The position numbers were made by a program, and so were the translations under genes. Shown here one piece after another: positions 41,244 to 51,103 of a stretch of DNA of 64,000 nt. This stretch comes from Nocardioides panaciterrulae (GTDB lineage Bacteria; Actinomycetota; Actinomycetes; Propionibacteriales; Nocardioidaceae). Numbering within the stretch: the first letter of the stretch is position 1; the number at the start of each line of letters is the position of its first letter. Below the pieces are notes generated by a model that saw only the letters and a program-made list of their open reading frames with translations, had not been told where the DNA came from and did no database searches. Where the stretch lies: the NCBI RefSeq assembly GCF_013409645.1, contig NZ_JACCBG010000001.1, forward strand, positions 1,858,001-1,922,000, in the 5' to 3' direction.

Positions 41244-42693
41244 GGAGATTTCTTTACTTTCGATTTGGCTGGTCCTGTGCAACAAGTGCGGTTCTGGGCC
41301 CCGGGGTGTCGGTGCCGGGTGCTTGCATGGATGCATGTTGATCACCGACCCGGCCGGCGAACCCGTGGAGCTCGACGAGCTCGACGGTGACGCCACCCTG
41401 TCGGTGCTCACGAGCCTGAAGGTCCAAGCGCGGGCGGTCGAGCGGGACAAGCTACGGGTCGTGGCCCACTGGTGCGTACTGCACCCCGCCACCGCCGAGG
41501 ACGGGGTCGCCACCTGGGACCCCTCGGGCCTGCCCGGCGTGCTGGGCCAGGAGGAGTCCCTGGGTGGCGATGGGTGTCCGCCGGTCGCGGCGTTCACCCC
41601 CGAACCCCTGGCCGCCACCCTGGGGATCTCCAAGCACGCGGTGCGCCAGCTGATCGCCGACGCCCTGGACCTGGGCCACCGGCTGCCCCGCTGCCGGCGG
41701 CGGGTCGAGGCGCTGGAGGTGGAGGCGTTCAAGGCCCGCCGGGTCGCCCAGCTGACCCACCCGCTGTCGCAGGCGGCCGCAGCCCAGGTCGACGCCGCCC
41801 TGGCCCCGGTGCTGCACTCGTGCTCGTTCGCGGCGATCGAGCGTGCCGTCGCGGCCGCGATCGCCGCGCACCATCCCGAGCTGGTCGCCGAGCGGGAGGC
41901 GAGGGGCAAGGACGCCTGGGACGTCACCCTGGGCCACCCCGGCCCGGCCGATTTCGCGGGCACGTCCTGGCTCGAGGCGACCGGGGACACCTTGGACCTG
42001 ACCGCGTTCTACGACCGGGTCGGCCAGATCGCCGCCGACCTCGCCGACGCCGGGGACACCGACCCCCTCGGGGCCCGGAAGGCCAAAGCCCTCGGGGTGC
42101 TGGCCCGCCAAGGCCTCAACGACGACCAGCCGGATCAGGCTCCACCGGCCCAGTCGAAGCCGCCGCGCTCGCGGAAGCCGAAGACCCACCTGTTCATGCA
42201 CTTCACACTGCTCGAGGCACTCGGCCTCGCGGTCGATGACGAACTGGTGTGCGGACAGGTCGAGAAGCTCGGCCCGGTGCTGGAGGAGGCCATCCGGGCC
42301 TGGTTGGCCGGCTCCGAGGCGGTCATCACCCCGGTGTTGGACCTCAACCGGTGCTGGGCCGTGGACGGCCACGACATCCCGGCTGCGATGCGCGAGCAGG
42401 TCGTCCAACGCGACAAGCACTGCGTGCACCCCTACTGCGCCACCGACGCCCGGGCCTGCGACCTGGACCACATCACCCCCTACCGCCCGATGGACGAGGG
42501 CGGGCCACCCGGCCAGACCAACCCCGACAACCTCGCCCCCCTCTGCAGGCGACACCACCGCGCCAAAACCAGCGGCCGATGGCGCTACCGACGCGACCCC
42601 ACCACCGGCAACTACCACTGGACCGGCCCCCACCACCGCCACTACCTCACCACCCCCCTCGGCACCCTCGAGCACCAGCCCAACTGACGCGCC
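41244..42693 (+). repeat. Dispersed repeat, copy 2 (DUF222-HNH gene plus conserved leader)
   Basis: This is the second copy of the segment at 1265-2747. The 91-bp leader differs from copy 1 at only about half a dozen positions and includes the GGGCCCCGGGGTGTCGGTGC block. The insertion-like boundaries at GGAGATTTC and TGACGCGCC are the same. Confidence 0.85.
41335..42687 (+). CDS. DUF222 domain HNH endonuclease-like protein (13E12 repeat family), copy 2
   Basis: The 450-residue protein is nearly identical to the product at 1356-2741, with the same HNH signature (CVHPYC, DLDHI, NPDNLAPLC, RRHHRAKT). The linker after LARQGL is shortened to NDDQPDQA, accounting for the 33-bp length difference. 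The ATG at 41335 aligns with the start of copy 1; an in-frame TTG twelve bases upstream is an alternative. Both copies remain open and conserved in protein, which argues for selection or recent gene conversion. Confidence 0.85.
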   Translation: MLITDPAGEPVELDELDGDATLSVLTSLKVQARAVERDKLRVVAHWCVLHPATAEDGVATWDPSGLPGVLGQEESLGGDGCPPVAAFTPEPLAATLGISKHAVRQLIADALDLGHRLPRCRRRVEALEVEAFKARRVAQLTHPLSQAAAAQVDAALAPVLHSCSFAAIERAVAAAIAAHHPELVAEREARGKDAWDVTLGHPGPADFAGTSWLEATGDTLDLTAFYDRVGQIAADLADAGDTDPLGARKAKALGVLARQGLNDDQPDQAPPAQSKPPRSRKPKTHLFMHFTLLEALGLAVDDELVCGQVEKLGPVLEEAIRAWLAGSEAVITPVLDLNRCWAVDGHDIPAAMREQVVQRDKHCVHPYCATDARACDLDHITPYRPMDEGGPPGQTNPDNLAPLCRRHHRAKTSGRWRYRRDPTTGNYHWTGPHHRHYLTTPLGTLEHQPN

Positions 42694-42727
42694 ATGAGGG
42701 CGCCGGCGCGCGCGCAGATGTCTCGCG

Positions 42728-43345
42728 TCAGTCGCGCAGCAGCAGCCGGACGGCGACGTCCATGTGCTCGGTCACCTCGTCGGCGGAGGACCGGCCGGTC
42801 ACCCAGCCGACCAGCGCGGAGAGCCAGACGTCGATGATCACGCGCGCGATCGCCGCGTCCTCCGCGGTCGGCCCGGCGGCGTCGGGACGCATCGCGCGGG
42901 TCAGCATCGAGGTCAGCAGGGCGCCGACGGTGCGGATCTCGTCCTGCACCGTGGCGTCGGCGAACATGAAGGCCCGGGTGAGCGCCTCGGTCAGGTGCGG
43001 GTCGCGCTGGAGATTCGCGTTCGTCCGGCCGAGCAGGCACATCACCCGCTCTTGTGCGGTGGCACCCGGCACCGGCTTCTCCAGGGTGACGGCCTCCGCC
43101 CGCTCGAACTCCCGGGCGAGCGCGGAGACCAGCAGGTGGATCTTGGAGGGGAAGTAGCGGTAGAGCGTGCCGAGCGCGACGTCGGCCCGTTCGGCGACCG
43201 TGCGCATCTGGACGGCGTCGAAGCCGCCCCCGGACGCGAGCGCGATCGTGGCGTCGAGGATCCGGCGGCGCCGGTCGCGCTGTGCCGGGGAGCCCAGCTC
43301 CTCAGCGGTCAGCGAGCTGGCGCGACTGCCGGGGCCACCGCCCAT
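42728..43345 (-). CDS. kstR: TetR-family regulator, KstR-like
   Basis: The 205-residue protein matches the cholesterol-catabolism repressor KstR as I know it from mycobacteria: SPAQRDRRRRILDATIALAS, FDAVQMRTVAERADVALGTL, YRYFPSKIHLLVSALAREF and LTEALTRAFMFADA. KstR binds a 14-bp palindrome and is released by a 3-oxo-4-cholestenoyl-CoA type ligand. The ATG at 43345 is chosen because AGGAGGG lies 5 nt upstream; an earlier start at 43372 has none. A KstR-like box and the -10 TATCAT lie upstream, consistent with autoregulation. It is divergent from a GT4-methyltransferase-toroid operon. Confidence 0.8.
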   Translation of the reverse strand: MGGGPGSRASSLTAEELGSPAQRDRRRRILDATIALASGGGFDAVQMRTVAERADVALGTLYRYFPSKIHLLVSALAREFERAEAVTLEKPVPGATAQERVMCLLGRTNANLQRDPHLTEALTRAFMFADATVQDEIRTVGALLTSMLTRAMRPDAAGPTAEDAAIARVIIDVWLSALVGWVTGRSSADEVTEHMDVAVRLLLRD

Positions 43346-43410
43346 CTGTTCCCTCCTGAGGTGTCCGTCCACGGCCTGGACGGACGACCTAGGCTAGCAA
43401 CCTGGGGACC

Positions 43411-43416
43411 ATGATA
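43411..43416 (-). promoter_or_regulatory. -10 hexamer of kstR
   Basis: On the minus strand TATCAT abuts the KstR-like box, so the box lies in the promoter spacer of kstR. Confidence 0.45.
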
Positions 43417-43429
43417 AGAACAGGTTCCA
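43416..43429. promoter_or_regulatory. KstR-like operator AAGAACAGGTTCCA
   Basis: It fits TnnAACnnGTTnnA except for the first base (A for T). It lies between kstR and the divergent GT4 operon, next to the kstR -10, so binding could silence both directions. Confidence 0.6.
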
Positions 43430-43472
43430 CTTCGTCCGGCACGGACGTTCCCACCCAGAGAGGTCGTGGCGG

Positions 43473-44741
43473 ATGCGGATCGCACTGCTGTCCTACCGCA
43501 GCAAGCCGCACTGCGGGGGACAGGGCGTCTACGTCCGGCATCTCAGCCGCGAGCTGACGAACCTCGGCCACCGGGTCGAGGTCTTCTCCGGCCAGCCGTA
43601 TCCCGAGCTCGACCCCGGCGTCGAGCTGACCAAGGTGCCCAGCCTCGACCTCTACCGCGAGCCGGACCCGTTCCGGGTCCCGCGGCTGGGGGAGTTCCGC
43701 GACCGCGTGGACGTGGAGGAGTTCCTCACCATGTGCACCGGGGGGTTCCCGGAGCCCAAGACGTTCAGCACCCGGGTCGCCAGGATCCTGCGGGAGCGCG
43801 TCGACGACTTCGACGTCGTGCACGACAACCAGGTCCTCGGCTACGGCATGCTCGAGATCGAGGAGATGGGGCTGCCCCTGGTCACCACCCTGCACCACCC
43901 GATCACCTTCGACCGCCGCATCGACCTCGCCGCGGCCCCGTGGCGGCGCAAGCTGTCGCTGCGGCGGTGGTACGGCTTCCTGCGGATGCAGGGCAAGGTG
44001 GCCCGCCGGGCGCGCCGCATCCTGACGCCCTCGCAGGCGTCCAAGCGCGACATCGTCGCCGACTTCGGCGTCGACCCGGCCCGCCTGCAGGTGATCCTGC
44101 TGGGTGTCGACGACGGCTTCGTCCCGCCCACGAGCCCGCGGGTCCCCGGCCGGATCCTGGCCATGGCCAGCGCCGACATGCCGATGAAGGGCATCGCCAC
44201 CCTGCTGGAGGCCTTCGCCAAGCTGCGCACCGAGCGGGACGTCGAGCTGTTGCTGGTCACCAAGCCCCAGCCGGGCGGCCGCACCGAGCAGCTCATCGAC
44301 CGGCTCTCGATCGGCGACGCCGTCCGGTTCGTGCACGGGGTCAGCGACGCCGAGCTCGTCGAGCTGATGGGCTCGGCCGAGGTCGCCTGCGTGCCGTCGC
44401 TCTACGAGGGCTTCTCGCTGCCGACCGCCGAGCTGATGGCCTGCGCCACCCCGCTCGTGGCCTCCCGGGCCGGCGCGATCCCCGAGGTGGTGGGCGAGGA
44501 CGGCGAGTGCGCCGACCTGGTGACCCCGGGGGACGTCGGCGAGCTGGAGGCGGCGCTGGCGGCCCTGCTGGACGACCCCGAGCGGCGCCGGCGGATGGGC
44601 CGGGCCGGCCGGAGGCGGGTGGAGGAGATGTTCAGCTGGCGCGCGGTTGCGGCAGCCACCGCCGCGGCGTACGAGGAGACGATCGAGGAGTACCACGCCT
44701 CGAGGGGCGCGACCGACGAGGAGACCGATGCTGACCGTTGA
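43473..44741 (+). CDS. Glycosyltransferase family 4
   Basis: The 422-residue GT-B enzyme has the donor-side EX7E segment PSLYEGFSLPTAELMACATP and an N-terminal acceptor domain (ALLSYRSKPHCGGQGVYVRH). It transfers a sugar from a nucleotide donor with retention; donor and acceptor are unknown. As I recall, the N-terminal segment and the pairing with a methyltransferase match Rv0225/Rv0224c of M. tuberculosis. The ATG at 43473 follows GAGAGG. The start of the methyltransferase lies 14 bp inside its end. A KstR-like box lies 44 bp upstream. Confidence 0.9.
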   Translation: MRIALLSYRSKPHCGGQGVYVRHLSRELTNLGHRVEVFSGQPYPELDPGVELTKVPSLDLYREPDPFRVPRLGEFRDRVDVEEFLTMCTGGFPEPKTFSTRVARILRERVDDFDVVHDNQVLGYGMLEIEEMGLPLVTTLHHPITFDRRIDLAAAPWRRKLSLRRWYGFLRMQGKVARRARRILTPSQASKRDIVADFGVDPARLQVILLGVDDGFVPPTSPRVPGRILAMASADMPMKGIATLLEAFAKLRTERDVELLLVTKPQPGGRTEQLIDRLSIGDAVRFVHGVSDAELVELMGSAEVACVPSLYEGFSLPTAELMACATPLVASRAGAIPEVVGEDGECADLVTPGDVGELEAALAALLDDPERRRRMGRAGRRRVEEMFSWRAVAAATAAAYEETIEEYHASRGATDEETDADR

Positions 44742-45490
44742 CTTCGACCGCCTCGGCCTGGAGCCGGGCGACCGGGTCCTCGACATGGGTTGCGGGGCCG
44801 GCCGGCACGCCTTCGAGGCCTACCGCCGCGGCGCCGACGTGATCGCCTTCGACCAGGACGCCGACGAGCTGGCCGGCGTGCGCGAGCTGTTCGCCGCGAT
44901 GAAGGAGGCCGGCGAGGTGCCCGACGGCGCAGAGGCCGACGTCAAGGAGGGCGACGCGCTGGCGCTGCCGTTCGCGGCCGGCGAGTTCGACCGGATCGTG
45001 GCGGCCGAGGTGCTCGAGCACATCCCCGCCGACATCCAGGCCATCGAGGAGCTCGTGCGGGTGCTCCGCCCCGGAGGCACGATGGCGGTGTCCGTGCCCC
45101 GCTGGCTCCCCGAGATCGTCAACTGGAAGCTCTCCGAGGACTACCACAACGTGCCCGGCGGGCACATCCGGATCTACTCCGACAAGGAGCTGATCGGCAA
45201 GCTGGTCAACGCCGGCCTCGAGTACGCCGGGAAGGACTACGCCCACGGGCTGCATTCGCCCTACTGGTGGATCAAGTGCGCCGTCGGCGTGCAGAACGAC
45301 GAGCACCCGCTCGCGAAGGCCTACCACCGGCTGCTGGTGTGGGAGATCATGAAGCAGCCGCGGGTGCTGCGGCTCGCCGGCAAGGTGCTCGACCCGTTGA
45401 TCGGCAAGAGCCTCGTGCTCTACCTGCGCAAGCCCGAAGACGGGCCCGAAGACAAGCCCGAAGACAAGCCCGGAGAAGTGACGACCGCCG

Positions 45491-45498
<8 letters not shown>
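44728..45498 (+). CDS. Class I SAM-dependent methyltransferase
   Basis: The 256-residue enzyme has the SAM-binding motif DRVLDMGCGAGRHAFEAYRR, the acidic DQD of motif II and FDRIVAAEVLEHIPADIQAI. It methylates an unknown substrate, perhaps a lipid or sugar intermediate made by the GT4 enzyme. The ATG at 44728 overlaps the GT4 gene by 14 bp. The tail holds a short repeat, PEDGPEDKPEDKPGE, from a degenerate 12-bp tandem repeat. The next gene overlaps its stop by 8 bp. Confidence 0.88.
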
Positions 45499-47279
<1,781 letters not shown>

Positions 47280-47318
47280 GCCAGGGATGAACGGCTGCCG
47301 ACCGTCGGCGCGGTGCCC

Positions 47319-47324
47319 TAGCCT
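47319..47324 (+). promoter_or_regulatory. -10 hexamer, leaderless start of the glycosylase gene
   Basis: TAGCCT ends 6 nt before the ATG at 47331. A divergent -10 lies 40 bp away. Confidence 0.45.
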
Positions 47325-47330
47325 GCCGGC

Positions 47331-48455
47331 ATGGCCGTCGCCCACGAGCTCTCCCGCACCGAGGCGCGGCGGGTGGCCGTGCGCGCGCAGCTGCTCACCG
47401 CCGACCGGCCCACCGACCTGCTCGAGCTGGTCGAGCACCTGACCATCCTGCAGCTCGACCAGACCAACGCGGTCGCCCCGAGCGCCGACCTGGTCGCGTG
47501 GAGCCGGCTCGGGTCGGCGTTCCGGCCGGCCGACCTCGAGGACGCGCTCGCCGAGGGGCGCCTGGTCGAGCTGGACGGGAGGGCCCGACCGGCGGGTGAC
47601 ATCGCGCTGTTCCGTGCGGAGATGGCGGCCTGGCCCGGGGTCGGGGAGCCCAAGGAGTGGGAGCACCACGTCGCGCAGTGGGTCCGCGACAACGACGAGT
47701 GCCGCCGCGACATCCTCGAGGCGCTGCGGGCCGACGGGCCGCTCCCCGCCAGGGCTCTGCCCGACACCTGCGTGCGGCCCTGGCGCTCGAGCGGGTGGAA
47801 CGACCACAAGAACGTCCAGCGACTGCTCGCTATGATGGTGCAGCGAGGCGAGGTGGCGGCGGCCGGCCGGGAGGGGCGGGACCGGCTCTGGGACCTCGCC
47901 GACCGGATCTACCCCGACGACCCGGTGGTGCCGCTCGAGGAGGCCGCGCGGCAGCGGGCCGCGCGGCGGCTGCGGTCCCTGGGGATCGCCCGTGCACGGG
48001 CGGCGGTGACGCCCGGAGAGCCCAACGACGTGGGCGAGGCGGGGGAGCCCGCGGTGGTCGAGGGGCTGCCCGGGAAGTGGCGGGTGGACCCGGCCTACCT
48101 CGACACCGCCCCGTTCGCGGGGCGCACGGCGCTGCTGTCCCCGCTGGACCGGCTGGTCTTCGACCGCAAGCGGATGACGGAGATCTTCGCGTTCGACTAC
48201 CAGCTGGAGATGTACAAGCCGGTGGAGAAGCGACGCTGGGGCTACTGGGCGATGCCGATCCTCCACGGCGACCGGCTGGTCGGGAAGCTGGACGCGAGTG
48301 CCGACCGGCCCGAGGGGGCGTTCGTGGTGCACGCGGTGCACGAGGACGAACCCTTCGACGCCGCGACGACCGCAGCGGTGCGCGCCGAGATCGAGGAGCT
48401 CGCGCGGTGGCTCGACCTCGACCTGGTGATGCCGCCCGGGACGTCGGGGGGCTGA
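47331..48455 (+). CDS. Winged-helix DNA glycosylase family protein (AlkX/YcaQ-like, HTH_42)
   Basis: The 374-residue protein belongs to the HTH_42 superfamily. It carries Q41-L-D43 in TILQLDQTNAVAPS, corresponding to the catalytic Q-x-D of YcaQ (AlkX) rather than the Q-x-Q of AlkZ, and the conserved C-terminal segments LLSPLDRLVFDRKRM, FAFDYQLEMYKPVEKRRWG and HGDRLVGKLDA. YcaQ-type enzymes unhook interstrand cross-links. It starts with a leaderless-type promoter and is followed after 4 bp by a DUF1905 gene. Confidence 0.85.
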   Translation: MAVAHELSRTEARRVAVRAQLLTADRPTDLLELVEHLTILQLDQTNAVAPSADLVAWSRLGSAFRPADLEDALAEGRLVELDGRARPAGDIALFRAEMAAWPGVGEPKEWEHHVAQWVRDNDECRRDILEALRADGPLPARALPDTCVRPWRSSGWNDHKNVQRLLAMMVQRGEVAAAGREGRDRLWDLADRIYPDDPVVPLEEAARQRAARRLRSLGIARARAAVTPGEPNDVGEAGEPAVVEGLPGKWRVDPAYLDTAPFAGRTALLSPLDRLVFDRKRMTEIFAFDYQLEMYKPVEKRRWGYWAMPILHGDRLVGKLDASADRPEGAFVVHAVHEDEPFDAATTAAVRAEIEELARWLDLDLVMPPGTSGG

Positions 48456-48459
48456 GCAG

Positions 48460-48747
48460 ATGGAGCTGGAGTTCACCGGGGAGCTGTGGTTCTGGCGCGG
48501 GCCGGCGCCCTGGCACTTCGTCAGCGTGCCCGAGGAGGACTGCGAGGAGCTGCAGGCGACCTCGGCCCTCGTCACCTACGGCTGGGGGATGATCCCGGTG
48601 GGAGTCCGGATCGGCGCGACCCGCTGGACGACCTCGCTGTGGCCCAAGGACGGCGGCTACGTCGTGCCGGTGCGCAGCGACGTGCGGCGCGCCGAGGGGC
48701 TCGAGGTGGGCGACCGGGTGACGGTGCGGCTGACCGTCGGCGCGTGA
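48460..48747 (+). CDS. DUF1905 domain protein
   Basis: The 95-residue protein has the DUF1905 pattern: FTGELWFWRGPAPWHFVSV, IPVGVRIGATRWTTSLWPKD and a final VGDRVTVRLTV. The fold is a small beta barrel of unknown role. The ATG at 48460 lies 4 bp after the glycosylase stop, so the two genes form an operon; a functional link to DNA repair is not established. Confidence 0.85.
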   Translation: MELEFTGELWFWRGPAPWHFVSVPEEDCEELQATSALVTYGWGMIPVGVRIGATRWTTSLWPKDGGYVVPVRSDVRRAEGLEVGDRVTVRLTVGA

Positions 48748-48763
48748 GCCCTCAGGGGGCCGG

Positions 48764-48943
48764 TCAGTGCAACGCCTTGAACGCGTCGTAGACCATGAAC
48801 GCCGGCCAGACGATGCCCTCGAGCACCGCCAGGCCGTGGGCCCAGAAGCCGTCGGCCTGCTGCCAGAACCACACCCACGCGCCGAAGATGCCCAGGCCGT
48901 AGAGCGCGCCGCCGCCGGCCGCGCCCGCGTTGGAGTTCGCCAT
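48764..48943 (-). CDS. Small Trp-rich membrane protein (59 residues)
   Basis: The 59-residue product begins MANSNAGAAGGGALYGLGIF and continues with GAWVWFWQQADGFWAHGLAV and WPAFMVYDAFKALH, giving two hydrophobic helices that are rich in tryptophan. The frame is fully open with good codon bias and ends at 48764. GGAGG lies very close to the ATG (1 nt), which is atypical. I recall similar short membrane proteins in other actinobacteria; function unknown. It faces the DUF1905 gene. Confidence 0.65.
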   Translation of the reverse strand: MANSNAGAAGGGALYGLGIFGAWVWFWQQADGFWAHGLAVLEGIVWPAFMVYDAFKALH

Positions 48944-49033
48944 GCCTCCATGGTCGCCTCGGCGGGTGGCCCGGGCGTCATGTGAATTGAGGGTTCCGGA
49001 CCACGGCTCGCCGGACGGCGCCTCGAGGGAGGG

Positions 49034-50281
49034 TCAGGCGCGGTCGCGCTCGTGGCGGTAGAGGTTCCAGTGCCAGTGCAGGTAGCGGTCGACCGCGCGC
49101 ACGATGTGGGCCGAGCGGATCGACGGGAAGACGTCGAAGGCGTGCTGGGCCCCCGGCAGCTCGGCGTACACGACCGAGCGCTTGGACACCGCGCGCAGCC
49201 GATCGACGAACAGCCGGGCCTGGGCCAGCGGGACGAGGGTGTCGCGGGTGCCGTGCAGCACGAAGAAGTCGGGCGCGTCGGGGGTGATCCGCAGGATGGG
49301 CGAGGCGGCCTCGAAGATCTCCGCGTCCTCGGTCCAGCGGCGCTGCACGATCCGGGGTGCGAGGTAGGTGTCGCGCATCAGCTCCATGGTGCGCACCCCG
49401 GTGGAGCCGGCGAAGTCGTAGACGCCGTAGTGCGGCACCGCCACCGAGACGCTGGTGTCGGCGCTCTCGAAGCCCGGCTGCCAGGTGGGGTCGTTGGGCG
49501 TGAGTGCGGCGAGCGCAGCGAGGTGGCCGCCCGCGGAGCCGCCGGTGATCGCGAGGTACGACGGGTCCCCGCCGTAGTCGGCGATGTGCTGGCGGATCCA
49601 GGCGATCGCACGCTTGACGTCGACGATCTGGGCCGGGAAGGCGTCCCGCGGGGCGAGTCGGTAGTTGATCGCGACGCAGACCCAGCCCTTGGCCGCGAGG
49701 TGCTGCATCAGCGGGATGCCCTGCTGGTCCTTGCTCCCGAGCGTCCAGCCGCCCCCGTGGATCTGGAGCAGGACCGGCGCGTCGGCCAGCTGTCGCCCGG
49801 CGGGACGGTAGACGTTGAGCAGGCCCCGCTTGCCATGACGGGGGTCGTAGACGACGTCACGCTCGACGAGCACCGCGTCGTTGCGGACGCGGAACGGGTT
49901 GACCAGCTGCCGCCACGGGGTCGCCAGATCCGCCGGGGTGGGGCGGGTGTCGAGGTGGTCGACGTAGTCGGCGCCGAGGGCCTCGACCAGCGCGTCCTCG
50001 GCGTTCTTCTGGACCCGGCGGCTCTGGTCGATGAGGAACGCCATGCCCGCGACGTTCGCGGCCGCCAGGACGAGACCGGCGGGCCCGCGGCGTCCGCGGC
50101 GCCGGTCCAGCGCGAGGTGGGTGGCGGTGTCGGCCGCGGTCAGCGCCAGCAGCTGCGGCGCCAGCTCGCCGGTCAGCCAGCCGGCCAGGAACGCCGGGAT
50201 GGCCACCCGGAAGCCGGGCACCGGGCGGATCGCGTTCGCGGTCAGGGCTGCGGTGACGATCTGGCGGCGCAGGAACGACAT
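49034..50281 (-). CDS. HSL-type alpha/beta hydrolase (esterase/lipase)
   Basis: The 415-residue protein has N-terminal hydrophobic segments up to about residue 85 and an alpha/beta hydrolase domain with the oxyanion motif IHGGGW, nucleophile elbow TGGSAGGHLAALA, the acid in HGTRDTLVPLA and the histidine in GAQHAFD. The HSL (HGGG) family hydrolyses carboxylic esters. The start is ATG 50281. A KstR-like box (TAGAACACGTTCTC) overlaps the minus-strand -10 TAGAGT, so the gene is a likely KstR target and may act on a sterol or lipid ester. Confidence 0.88.
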   Translation of the reverse strand: MSFLRRQIVTAALTANAIRPVPGFRVAIPAFLAGWLTGELAPQLLALTAADTATHLALDRRRGRRGPAGLVLAAANVAGMAFLIDQSRRVQKNAEDALVEALGADYVDHLDTRPTPADLATPWRQLVNPFRVRNDAVLVERDVVYDPRHGKRGLLNVYRPAGRQLADAPVLLQIHGGGWTLGSKDQQGIPLMQHLAAKGWVCVAINYRLAPRDAFPAQIVDVKRAIAWIRQHIADYGGDPSYLAITGGSAGGHLAALAALTPNDPTWQPGFESADTSVSVAVPHYGVYDFAGSTGVRTMELMRDTYLAPRIVQRRWTEDAEIFEAASPILRITPDAPDFFVLHGTRDTLVPLAQARLFVDRLRAVSKRSVVYAELPGAQHAFDVFPSIRSAHIVRAVDRYLHWHWNLYRHERDRA

Positions 50282-50288
50282 GACCCCG

Positions 50289-50294
50289 ACTCTA
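50289..50294 (-). promoter_or_regulatory. -10 hexamer of the HSL esterase gene
   Basis: On the minus strand TAGAGT lies 7 nt before the ATG at 50281 and shares two bases with the KstR-like box. Confidence 0.5.
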
Positions 50295-50306
50295 GAACAC
50301 GTTCTC
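50293..50306. promoter_or_regulatory. KstR-like operator TAGAACACGTTCTC
   Basis: Thirteen of fourteen bases fit the palindrome TAGAACACGTTCTA, which satisfies TnnAACnnGTTnnA except for the last base. It overlaps the -10 of the esterase gene. It is the best such match in the window. Confidence 0.7.
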
Positions 50307-50339
50307 GACCGCGCCCGGCAGGCGCATGCCGGCAGCCTG

Positions 50340-51077
50340 TCAGACGCCGCCCCTCAGCCGCTCGGTGAAGAAGGCCAGCACCCGGTCGACGCCCTCCTGC
50401 TGGCGGTGCTCGGTCAGCGTGGAGTGACCCTTGCCCGGGAACTCCACCCGGATGAACTGCTCGCCGAGCTCGTGGGAGAGCGTGTCGAACCGGGTGCCGG
50501 TCGCGGCGTCCTCGCGGTAGCGCAGCCCGAGCACGGCGCAGCCGTCGGCCGCCCGCTGTCTCACCGTCGCGAGGTCGCCGGGGGAGAGGTTGAGGTCGGC
50601 CCGGCGGGCGCGCCCGATCGGGAACGGCAGGCTGGGCTGCGCGACGACGGGCGCGACCACCGAGGGGTCGACCATCATCGCCAGCGCGAAGCCGCCGGTG
50701 AAGCACATGCCGAGGGCGCCGACCCCGGGGCCGCCGAGCTCGTCGTGCAGCTCACGGGCGAGGCTGCGCAGCCAGGTGGCGATCGGCGAGGTGCGCCCGG
50801 CCGCCATGGTCGTGAACTCCCTGCTCACGCACACCCGCGGGATCGTCCGCAGCATGGCCGCGGCGGTGATGTCCGCACCTGCCTCGCCGAAGAGCTGCGG
50901 CATCACGACCGTGAAGCCGGCGTCGACCACCTCCTCGGCGAACGCGACCACCTTCGGGGTGATGCCGGGGATCTCGTGGACGAGCACCACTCCCGGTCCG
51001 GATCCCCGGCGCCAGGTCGGATGGGTCACGTCGCCGGCGGTGTGCGAGCCGCGGCTCCAGCTGTCGAGCAGGGCCAT
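50340..51077 (-). CDS. Dienelactone hydrolase family protein
   Basis: The 245-residue alpha/beta hydrolase has VVLVHEIPGITPKVVAFAEE near the N-terminus, the nucleophile motif GMCFTGG with cysteine as in dienelactone hydrolases, and a C-terminal histidine in PGKGHSTLTEH. Family members open lactones of aromatic catabolism, but many have other esterase roles. The minus-strand -10 CATACT lies 6 nt before the ATG at 51077. It precedes the HSL esterase gene with a 58-bp gap that contains the KstR-like box. Confidence 0.85.
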   Translation of the reverse strand: MALLDSWSRGSHTAGDVTHPTWRRGSGPGVVLVHEIPGITPKVVAFAEEVVDAGFTVVMPQLFGEAGADITAAAMLRTIPRVCVSREFTTMAAGRTSPIATWLRSLARELHDELGGPGVGALGMCFTGGFALAMMVDPSVVAPVVAQPSLPFPIGRARRADLNLSPGDLATVRQRAADGCAVLGLRYREDAATGTRFDTLSHELGEQFIRVEFPGKGHSTLTEHRQQEGVDRVLAFFTERLRGGV

Positions 51078-51083
51078 GGGGTG

Positions 51084-51089
51084 AGTATG
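51084..51089 (-). promoter_or_regulatory. -10 hexamer, leaderless start of the dienelactone hydrolase gene
   Basis: On the minus strand CATACT ends 6 nt before the ATG at 51077. Confidence 0.4.
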
Positions 51090-51091
51090 GG

Positions 51092-51097
51092 TAGTTT
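51092..51097 (+). promoter_or_regulatory. -10 hexamer, leaderless start of the 2H phosphoesterase gene
   Basis: TAGTTT ends 6 nt before the ATG at 51104. Confidence 0.4.
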
Positions 51098-51103
51098 CAG
51101 CGC

